Under the pieces are notes generated by a model. That model ran no database searches. It saw nothing but the letters and a program-made list of their open reading frames with translations, and was not told the origin of the DNA. Shown piece after piece: positions 39,712 through 48,600 of a DNA stretch of 64,000 nucleotides. The stretch is from Hippasteria phrygiana. Taxonomy: Eukaryota; Echinodermata; Asteroidea; Valvatida; Goniasteridae. How positions within the stretch are numbered: position 1 is the first letter of the stretch; the number at the start of each line of letters is the position of its first letter. Position numbers and translations under genes: made by a program. Location: assembly GCA_037893225.1 (NCBI GenBank), contig JAZGUH010000533.1, forward strand, positions 2,108,001 to 2,172,000. Reading direction: 5' to 3'.

Positions 39712-40719
39712 GTTAGATCTGGAATCATCTTCAAGATATTATGTTTGTAACATATCAAATGTGTAATATTTCTGGACGGACATTTGTTACATAATGTTCG
39801 TCCATGTTTGAACATAATTTATATCACATTTTAATTTGTTAAAATACTCTAAATTTTTTATAATTTCTACTGATAACAGTCCTGACATTGTTAGAGATGT
39901 AAACTGATCAACATTTTGGAATGTTACTAAATTCCTCTTTCTTTCTTCCAATCAATAATACACAAAATGTCCGTTTATGTTACAAACATAATGTCTTGAA
40001 GATCCTACGGCCAGACTATATGTTTACCAGCAAAAAACATGGTATCATCTTAAAGCAGAAGCTTTGTGCTTTTCCCAGATTGTGTGTGTTTGTGTTCATT
40101 GCTCCATGGTATTACTTAGGAGTACAGTACTGTGTATTGAGTAAATGAGAAAAGTTTATGAATTGGGCCTACTTGGGTCAATGTCAACTCGACATGTATA
40201 GTAGTATAGAGCTACGAAGGTAGCCTAGTGCAAATTTAGCTGTAGAGACAGGGCTGTAATTTGGCTGTCTTGTAAATTGGCCTTGAAATATTGCTTTTAA
40301 GTCTTGTTTTGGGGTGCAATAAATATGCACAATGTCAGTTCATAGATCATGACTATGTAGTGGATTTGAATCAAAATATCTCCCAAAAGACATCAACTCG
40401 CATTTTAATATACACGATTGTATTCCTGAGAGTTAGGGCATTGAAACAGTATATAATAAAGCTTACCACGATTGTTAATCCGTCGATGTATTGTGTGTTG
40501 TGTGTTGTCTTGAAAATTGGATGAAATGTCAAGGCTGTCATGACAATTTTACCACGATTTTTGTGTAATCATGAGAAGTAAAAGCTCCTGGTTGTATTAA
40601 ATATGTTAGGTTCACCAATATGTATTGTGATGTCTCGTGGTTTGGTGTACACATGTTTATGACTTTTGACTAGTGCCCCCAAACAAAGACACAGACAAAT
40701 TGGGAGACCTGCAACGCAG
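39712..40719. other. Non-coding AT-rich region
   Basis: No gene, RNA or clear repeat recognised. Short open frames here have no domain-like composition. Confidence 0.4.
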
Positions 40720-40812
40720 GGCAAGATAGCTGAGTTGCTGGAGCACACGTACGGTATTCCGGAGGTTGCATGTTTGCTTGCCAATGCCAGTTTTCTTTGT
40801 TTGCTTTGAAAT
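40720..40812 (+). mobile_element. tRNA-derived SINE (head and tail)
   Basis: An A-box-like TAGCTGAGTTGCTGG at 40,727 and a degenerate B box (GGTTGCATGTTTG, about 40,764) are spaced as in a tRNA. The tail TGCCAGTTTTCTTTGTT is shared with the fragments at 25.5 and 39.6 kb. Target duplications were not identified. Confidence 0.6.
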
Positions 40813-41129
40813 GTATGCCAATTTACCGAGTCTGTTGACTTTATTTTGTTTTTGGTGATTAGAAATGTTTGTCTATTGGTCCAACTTTAGCAGTGGTGTT
40901 AACTGTTGTTAGTATTCCAATTGGTTATTAGGGTCGAGACCAACAGCAGTGTACAATAGCAAATTGGCAAAGTTTTAACAGAGAAAGGGGTTCTGTTAGT
41001 CAGTGTAGTGTGGGACTACAGTTGTAATGTTTCAATGAAAGTGTGGACATTATGAACTATAGCTAGGACCAATGCTGCAGTTGAGGGGAATTGTGCACAT
41101 TGACTGTTTTATTTGAGATGTGTGCTTTT

Positions 41130-41163
41130 TATGGTTTGTCTGTTTGTTCTATTTTGCAGAAAA
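41130..41163 (+). other. Probable 3' splice site before the Helentron start codon
   Basis: A T-rich tract (GTCTGTTTGTTCTATTTTGCAG) ends in CAG at 41,157-41,159, five bases before the ATG at 41,164. The open frame extends upstream to an ATG at 41,113, but those 17 residues are hydrophobic and overlap the pyrimidine tract. I therefore read 41,113-41,159 as intron and 41,164 as the real start. The matching donor is unknown. Confidence 0.55.
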
Positions 41164-44100
41164 ATGGTAAAGACACTGAAGAAGACAACGAGCTGTCGCA
41201 TGTTGGGATGTGACCTTCCTTCAACTTCTCTGAGGTTGGCACCTCCTCGGGGAAGACGCCTGCCTGTATTACACAGGCAGTGCGCAAACCAGTTGGCACA
41301 TGGAGATCGTGTGTTCGTACTCCGAGAACAAAGGATCGAGCGTGTTCCTTGTTCTCAATTTGAGGGTACTGGGGCCAGTGTGCCCTTCAACTGGATAATT
41401 GTCGAGAAAAGATGCAAAGTTAATACGAGATCATATGAGTTTAATACAAGAGAAAACGAATTTAATCCGAGAGCATACGAGTTTAAACCGAGATACCACA
41501 TTGATATACTGAGACGAAAACCAGAACTTCTACTTGGAGATGAGAATGAGTCTAGATGCAGTGACTACTGTGTGCAGAGAACAAAGCTGAGTGAACTTAA
41601 GATACAGAGAGTCAACAAATTGACAAAGCAGAGAGTAAGTAATCAGAAAGCATTGAGAAGATTAAAGGTAAACAAACGGACATGCTGTAGCAGAAGTCAG
41701 GTATTGGAATGTTGTGTAGAGTACTGTCAAGAGGAAAGGAAGGTTTCAAAACCAAACAAAAAGAAAATGAGACGAAATCAACGGAGAAAGGACTATCACA
41801 AAATGAGGAATGGTCAAGTCATTGAATTTCGCTTGAGCAAGGATGAAAGAAAAAAACATGAAAGAGTTCAAAAGAAAATATTCAGCCATACAAGCCGAAG
41901 TCTTTCACTGGTTATAAAGAAGATGCAAGATGTCTGTAATACAGAAAAGAAAAGTAACAAAAGACAGAGGAGAACTGGAAGTTCTATGACAAATGTAAAT
42001 GTGTGTACCGATCAAGGTGATGCATTCAGACAAAAGGAAATGAGTGCAAACATGTCAAAGAAGGAACAAGTAATGAACTCGGAAGTACATGATAGAATGA
42101 AGGAAAGGATGCATACAGAAAGGACAATAGAGATTGTTGCACAAACTAACCATGATGACCAGTGCTGGTTGTGTGATAGGATGATTGATTTAGTTGAAAA
42201 GAAAACACAATGTGATGGCTGTGGCATTTGGTATCACATTAAGTGTATGAATTTTTTGAACCTAGAGGAGTTGTTGGCAAGCAAAGCAGTGACATGGGTA
42301 TGTCTTAAATGTGGTAAGAGTACTTACTCGCAATGTCTTTTGTATGATCTTGGTATTCCAACAGATGACAATATGTTCGATTTGAGAATTGAGGAGACGT
42401 GTACCGATGAACGAAATCAGAGCTGTGTGAGCGTTACATGCATGAAGGACAGCAACCATGATAATGAGAACAAAAATGTAAGTGCTGTAAAAAGACAGGC
42501 TGAAAGAGGCTGTGTAAATTTGATAACTGGGACCAAAGAAATGTTGTTACCCAAGCAGACTGGTGGTTACTCATTAAGAAACAAGAAAGGCCATACTCCA
42601 AAAGTAGCTGATGTAGATGAAAGTAAAACTAGTATGACAACAAATGTTGGAAAGAGAAGTAAAAGATGTACAAGAAATGGAAAGGTTGAAGACAGTGTTG
42701 GTCAGGGCAGTAAAACTTTTAAACAAAGTTGTGAAACAAAGAAATTAAAGGGTGATAGTGATGAGATGGTACAAACAAAACAGGAAAGACCATATGGAGT
42801 TAGATGTAGAAAACGACACCTGTCATCTGTTACTGAAAGTCACCAAGGTAAATGTAAACAAAAGAAGATTGTACATCAAAATCCAGATCAACAGCATGAT
42901 GTCAAAAATAAGTACAGACCACATCAAAGATGTAAATCAGTGACGAGGAAAGAAGATTTAAGTTATCAGGACGAAACAGATGATAGTAGAGAAAAGACTC
43001 ACACAGGTATTACAAGAGATAGGAACTACAATGGATTAGATACACTGATTGTGCAGGGAAACTTTCATCAGGGTGATGATAGATTTGGCTGGAGTTCGGG
43101 CAAACAATGTGTGCCAAACAGTTTGTGCTTTGTCTTGTACAGTAAAATCAAAAAGATGAAAGACTGGTGCTGTGTCGATATGGATACTGTACTAAATACT
43201 GGAAATGAGTTATACAGGCATTTATCTTGCAGTTCGACGATGAATAATGAATATTTGTTGATAAATGAATTGCCAAATGAATTAGATTTGCTCAAGCATC
43301 ACTTCAGTATGAGGTTTTATGATCCTGTATGTGGTACTTTTGCAGGAGATTGTAATTTGCCAGAATTTAATATGATGCCACTGAAAAGTGCATTAGAACA
43401 AAACCTTCAGCGATATTCTGCTTCCTTTATATGTTTCCATGGAAATACATTTGTTGTGATTGCTGAAGATGGCATGTATTATATTTTTGATTCTCACTCT
43501 AGAAATCAGCAAGGTTGCCAGGTTAGTGAAGGACGAAGTTTGCTCAAACGTGTCACAGCATGGCAAGATGTATACAGGTACTGTACTGATTTGGCAATAT
43601 CTATGAATTTATCTAACACTGAGCAGTTTGAAATTACAGGTGCATCAGTGTGGTTAGATGATGAGGTAAGGCATGATGCTGATGGTACTACATGGGAGAC
43701 AGGACATTTGTTATTAGGGAGCAGTGAGCATAGTAAAGACAGCACTGGTTCTAGACTATTGCGTGGTTCTTGTAGTGGCTTGTCGAGTACTTGTAGTGAT
43801 ATGCCAAATAATATGAAGGAAGACAACAATGGTAGTTTGTATGAAATGAGTTGCAATAATAAATTAGATGGAGGCAGTGATGTAGAAATCGAGAGTGTGA
43901 TACAAACACAGGGTTTTAAATTTGTTCCGTTGACATATGGTAGTAGGAATGCACTGTGTAGACATTATCGAATGGGCCACGTATCTCTGGACCGTAATGA
44001 AATTTCAGATAAATGTGAAGAGATGGGACGACCTAATTCAGTGAAGAAAATTAAAGGTGATGGCAACTGCTTTTTCAGGGCTATTTCATTTGCTGTGTCA

Positions 44101-45246
44101 GGAACTGAAAATAATCATATGCAGTTAAGAATGGCAACTGTGAATCATTTGTTGAAAAATGGAGATAAATTCAATGGCTTTCTGCGTCAAGGGTTTGTTA
44201 ATGTGGAAGAATATGTCATGAGGCAAAGATTGTTTGATTGTGGAACGTGGGCTACAGAGGTTGAAATCATGGCGATGGCACACATGCTACGTGCAGACAT
44301 ATACACATATGAAGATGGAAATAACTGGTATGTTTTCTCAGCAAGTACTTTTGAGAGAGAGGCTGTAAAATTAGATGAGGCAATTTACTTGTACCATATG
44401 CAAAGAATTCATTATGATGTTGTGTTGTCGGTTCATGAATTAGCAAGAGAATCTGCTAAGGGACAAGAAAAAGGACATGAAGAAGAAGCATTAGAAACGG
44501 ATTCTTGCCTGAAAACAGCATCAAGTGATAAGAATGTAGAATTGAAATATGAGGAAGAAGTGAGTTTTGAGACCATGAAGCCAAAAAATCAAGATTTAAA
44601 ACGTAAAAAGCGAAAACGTACTAATATAACATTACAGCAACAAAAGAGAAGAGAAAAAGCCCAGGAAAGGTATAACAAAAAAATTAATGAGGTTGCCATG
44701 GATAGCAAAGAAATACAACAATCTAAATCTAAGTGTAAAGATCAGAAAAAATGTGGGTTAAGAAATTCTAACATTGTAGATAAAAAGTTGAAAGATGAAA
44801 AATCCTGCAATAATAAAGATAAAGCAAGTAAAAAAAAATATAACCAGAAGAATTACAAAAAAAATGCAGACAGCAAGAAGAAATCATTGCATATAAAGTA
44901 TCACAGTGACATCAACTTTCAAACACAACGATTGGAGGCTCAAAGAAGAAGCTATGGTTTATATCAAAATTCAGAAGAAAAGAAAAATTCTGTGAAAAGA
45001 AGGTATCACAAAAATGTTAAATATAGAGAGAGTATAATAAATCACGGTAAGGCAAAGTACCTTAATAATGCAGAGTATAGAGAAAAGCTAATTAATTGTG
45101 GAAAAACAAAGTACTCCAATAATGCAGAGTATAGAGAAAAGTTAATTAGCAGTGGAAAAACAAAGTATTCTGATAATGCTGAATATAGGGAAAAGTTAAT
45201 TAGCAGTGGAAAAACAAAGTACTCTGATAATGCTGAGTTAGTATAG
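41164..45246 (+). CDS. Helentron protein, N-terminal part: PHD finger, C76-like protease, OTU protease (frame broken at 3' end)
   Basis: Numbering is from the ATG at 41,164 (1,360 residues to the stop). Residues 86-112 form a heptad-like repeat (YEFN[TP]R). A complete PHD zinc finger has C334, C337, C350, C353, H358, C361, C380 and C383 in C4-H-C3 order. Residues about 640-800 resemble the herpesvirus tegument deubiquitinase fold (peptidase C76-like): GKQCVPNS with C649, and FDSHSRN with D776 and H778. Residues 960-1,090 are an OTU domain: GDGNCFFR with D966 and C969, and IHYDVV with H1083. The C-terminus is lysine-rich and enters 18-residue repeats (KYSDNAEYREKLISSGKT). The stop at 45,244-45,246 follows a 4-bp insertion; before it the frame is one with the Rep-helicase. 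OTU domains are known in Helitron proteins. Their role in transposition is unproven; removing ubiquitin from element proteins is a plausible inference. Confidence 0.88.
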   Translation: MVKTLKKTTSCRMLGCDLPSTSLRLAPPRGRRLPVLHRQCANQLAHGDRVFVLREQRIERVPCSQFEGTGASVPFNWIIVEKRCKVNTRSYEFNTRENEFNPRAYEFKPRYHIDILRRKPELLLGDENESRCSDYCVQRTKLSELKIQRVNKLTKQRVSNQKALRRLKVNKRTCCSRSQVLECCVEYCQEERKVSKPNKKKMRRNQRRKDYHKMRNGQVIEFRLSKDERKKHERVQKKIFSHTSRSLSLVIKKMQDVCNTEKKSNKRQRRTGSSMTNVNVCTDQGDAFRQKEMSANMSKKEQVMNSEVHDRMKERMHTERTIEIVAQTNHDDQCWLCDRMIDLVEKKTQCDGCGIWYHIKCMNFLNLEELLASKAVTWVCLKCGKSTYSQCLLYDLGIPTDDNMFDLRIEETCTDERNQSCVSVTCMKDSNHDNENKNVSAVKRQAERGCVNLITGTKEMLLPKQTGGYSLRNKKGHTPKVADVDESKTSMTTNVGKRSKRCTRNGKVEDSVGQGSKTFKQSCETKKLKGDSDEMVQTKQERPYGVRCRKRHLSSVTESHQGKCKQKKIVHQNPDQQHDVKNKYRPHQRCKSVTRKEDLSYQDETDDSREKTHTGITRDRNYNGLDTLIVQGNFHQGDDRFGWSSGKQCVPNSLCFVLYSKIKKMKDWCCVDMDTVLNTGNELYRHLSCSSTMNNEYLLINELPNELDLLKHHFSMRFYDPVCGTFAGDCNLPEFNMMPLKSALEQNLQRYSASFICFHGNTFVVIAEDGMYYIFDSHSRNQQGCQVSEGRSLLKRVTAWQDVYRYCTDLAISMNLSNTEQFEITGASVWLDDEVRHDADGTTWETGHLLLGSSEHSKDSTGSRLLRGSCSGLSSTCSDMPNNMKEDNNGSLYEMSCNNKLDGGSDVEIESVIQTQGFKFVPLTYGSRNALCRHYRMGHVSLDRNEISDKCEEMGRPNSVKKIKGDGNCFFRAISFAVSGTENNHMQLRMATVNHLLKNGDKFNGFLRQGFVNVEEYVMRQRLFDCGTWATEVEIMAMAHMLRADIYTYEDGNNWYVFSASTFEREAVKLDEAIYLYHMQRIHYDVVLSVHELARESAKGQEKGHEEEALETDSCLKTASSDKNVELKYEEEVSFETMKPKNQDLKRKKRKRTNITLQQQKRREKAQERYNKKINEVAMDSKEIQQSKSKCKDQKKCGLRNSNIVDKKLKDEKSCNNKDKASKKKYNQKNYKKNADSKKKSLHIKYHSDINFQTQRLEAQRRSYGLYQNSEEKKNSVKRRYHKNVKYRESIINHGKAKYLNNAEYREKLINCGKTKYSNNAEYREKLISSGKTKYSDNAEYREKLISSGKTKYSDNAELV

Positions 45247-45600
45247 AGAGAAGTTAATTAACAGTGGAAGAAGAAAGTACATTGATAATGCTAAATACAG
45301 AGAAAGGCTAATTATCAAGTATAAAACAAAATATCATGAAGATGTTGATTTTAGGAAAAAGGAAATAAATAGAGTTCAATGTAAATACCATGACAATGTT
45401 TCATATAGAAATAAGCTAATTGCAAATATAAAAAAGAAATACCGATGTATTGTTTCCTATAGGATGAAATTGTTAAATTTTGAGAAATGCAAGTATCACA
45501 GTGATACAAACTATAGGAAAAACTTAATAAAGCATGGAAAAGAAAAGTACAAGAGGGACGATGGGTATCGTAAAAAAGTGGCAGTGATGAATCGTGCGCG
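44940..45600 (+). repeat. 54-bp (18-residue) coding repeat across the frameshift
   Basis: Tandem units of about 18 codons with the pattern KYxxNAxYREKLIxxGKT run from about 44,980 through the frameshift to about 45,590. The central units (45,055-45,240) are nearly identical in DNA and the outer ones are diverged. Such basic Lys/Tyr/Arg repeats are common ahead of the Rep domain in Helitron proteins and may bind nucleic acid (inference). Slippage in the repeat could explain the nearby indel. Confidence 0.85.
45238..45241 (+). other. Frame-breaking 4-bp insertion (TTAG)
   Basis: The repeat unit normally reads GATAATGCTGA(A/G)TATAG(G/A)GA. Here TTAG sits between GCTGAG and TATAGAGAG. Removing these four bases puts 41,164-45,237 in frame with 45,242-50,839, and no stop codon occurs between. 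The insertion makes ELV-stop. It may be a real mutation or an assembly error. Confidence 0.85.
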
Positions 45601-48600
45601 TACTGTAAATAAGAAAGAGAAAAGACATAGTATATGTTTTGTTACAAACAAATTTAAAGCAGACATATCTAAAGGACCAGAATACGTGTGTGCTTCATGT
45701 CAAAAACTTTTGTTTAAGAAACAAGTCTTAAAATGTAATAAGTTGAAATATAAAAACCAGAAGTGTATTACTGAAAAATATCTGCATACTTGCAGTAAAA
45801 AGTGTGAATCAAAGTGTCTGATTAGAGAATCAAGCAGATCATGTCTGTGGATTTGTTATACATGTCATAGGAAATTACTTGCTAATAGAGTACCTGGTGA
45901 GGCAAATGTGAATAATTTAACTCTAATAGACATCCCGGAAGAATTGGCTTGTTTGAACACATTAGAAGAACATTTAATTGCTAGAAATGTGTCCTTCATG
46001 AAAATGATTGCACTACCTAAAGGAGGACAGCATGGTGTACGAGGCCCAGTTGTATGTGTACCGTCAAATATAACGGATACAGTTAAAGTATTACCGAGAG
46101 CTGAAAATGAAAATCAAATGATTCGTGTAAAGCTGAAGAGGAAATTAAGTTATAAAGGATATTATCAGTATCAGTTTGTCAATAAAGAATACGTTGAGAG
46201 TGCCTTATCTTACCTTAAACATACCAATAAGTGGTACCATGATATCGAAATAAACACTGATTGGGACAATCCGGTGTGTGATGAAGATAATGATGAAATA
46301 GATCAACATGAAAGTGATGTTAAAGAAAAAGAAAAAGTGGAAACAAATGATGACATGGATAACAGTGATGAAGAAACAGAGGATGATCGTTTACGTGGCA
46401 TAGCATTAGACAGTTGTCTTCAGCCAATTAATTTAGGACAGGAAATTCTTGATCAATATTTTGATGATGTGCTTTGTGTTGCACCTTGTGAAGGCAATAG
46501 TCCAATCGGAATATTAATGGAAAAAGGCAATGAGGCAAAATGCTTTCCAGCATTATTTCCAACAGGTGAACCTACATTTGATGATGATCGTGATGTGAAA
46601 TTAACTCTGTGTAGATACATGCATAACCGATTAATGAATGTTGATAATAGATTTGCCAAGAATACTCAATACATTTTTTATGCTCAGTACTTGTCAGAGA
46701 TTCAGAAAGTGATGTCTAGTGTTTCTATTGCATTACGTAAAGGTTGTGATAAAATGCGTAGTGGAGAAAATGTAAATGCTTCAATCATCAATGACAGAGA
46801 CCAGTTGAATGATATCTTGAAGTCAGACAGTGGATATAAATTCTTGAAACCAATTCGTGGTACACCCCCATATTGGCAAGCAACACAGAAAGATGTTTTG
46901 GCAATGATCAGACAGCTAGGAATACCTACATGGTTTTGTTCATTTTCTGCAGCAGACATGAGATGGCCTGAAGTAATCAATACAATTTTAAGACAGCAAG
47001 GAGATTCTAGAGATGTGAAAGATTTGGACTGGAATGAGAAATGTACAATATTGAGAAGTAATCCTGTAACTGCTGCAAGAATGTTTGATCAACGATTTCA
47101 CACATTTTTGAAAGATTTAATTTTGTCAAGAGCTGAACCAATTGGAAAAGTCAAAGACTATTTTTACAGAGTGGAATTTCAGCAAAGAGGATCTCCTCAT
47201 ACACATTGTCTCTTCTGGATAGAAAATGCACCAAAATTGGAAAGTGACAGTAACGAAGATGTTATTAAGTTTATTGACACATACATCAGTTGCAAATTAC
47301 CATCAAAAGAAGAAGATGAAGAATTAAATGAAATGATCAGTCATGTGCAGTTACATAGCAGAAGACATTCTAAGTCATGTAAAAAGAAACGTACTGAATG
47401 CAGATTTAATTTCCCGAGACCTCCATCTGAACGAACATTTATTACAGAGCCTGATATGCCAACAGATGATAAAAAAAAGGTGGATGAAAAGGATACACAG
47501 GAAAGGAATGATGCCAAGGAGTTACTTCAGTCAATATGGACTGCAATACAGCAAAGTGAGAATGAACATATGACAACCAGTGAATTGTTTGCAAGCATCA
47601 ATGTAACACAAGCTGACTTTGAGAAAGCTAATGATGTCTTAAGCAGCAAGGCCAGTATCATACATAAGAGAAAGCCACAAGATGCTTGGGTTAATTTGTA
47701 CAATCCTGCTCTAATGAGATGTTGGAATGCAAACATGGATATTCAGTACATTTGTGATGCTTATGCTTGTGTTGCTTATGTAGTATCTTACATGTCTAAA
47801 GCTGAACGCGAAATGGGTGTATTGTTATCACAGGCTCAAGCTGAAGCAGAGAAAGGAAACTTGGATGCCAGACAGAGTATGAAGGAAATTGGCTGTGTGT
47901 ATTTGCATAATCGTGAAGTATCGGCACAAGAAGCAGTTTATCGTGTCTGTAATTTGAGATTGAAAGAAGGATCAAGGAAAGTAGAATTTATACCTGTTGG
48001 TGAAAATCCAATTAAAATGAGCTTGCCACTTAGTGTTATTCAAAATAGATGCAATGATGACTGTGATGATGATAGTATTTGGATGACCAGTAGAGTTGAT
48101 AGGTACTTGGCAAGACCAAATATTGATGAATTTGAAACAATGTGCTTAGCCACATTTTGTTCTGATTATAGAGTAATATACAACAACATGGCTAAGACAA
48201 GTCGTTCACGGGTGTATGATTTGAAGAATGGTTTAGGCCACGTACAGAAACGTAGTCGAACTGATCCTGCAGTTATACGATTTCCAAGATTTTCAGTTGC
48301 AAAATATCCTGAGAAGTACTATCAGAGTATATTACAGTTATACCTTCCTTATCGTATTGATGCTCAGTTGAAACCAGAGCAGTTTGAAACTTATGAGGAA
48401 TTTTATCAAAATGGTGTTGTTCGAATGAGAGGTTCCCTGCAATCTGTGATGAATATTGTTGAAAGTAATCGGGCATTGTATGAAGCTAATGCTGAATCAG
48501 TGGATGAAGCTGAGGAATTATTAAATAAATTTGGTCCACAAGAAGATGCTTGGGCATTGATAGCTCCAGAAACTGAAAAGGACAGACTTGAATGTAAAAG

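Noticed and set aside
41113..41163. Upstream ATG start of the Helentron frame
   Set aside because: The 17 extra residues are encoded by a pyrimidine tract ending in CAG. The ATG at 41,164 has better context.
45464..45466. Independent start of a second Helentron gene at 45,464
   Set aside because: The frame is open back to the 4-bp insertion and continues the same amino-acid repeat, so it is a broken single gene.
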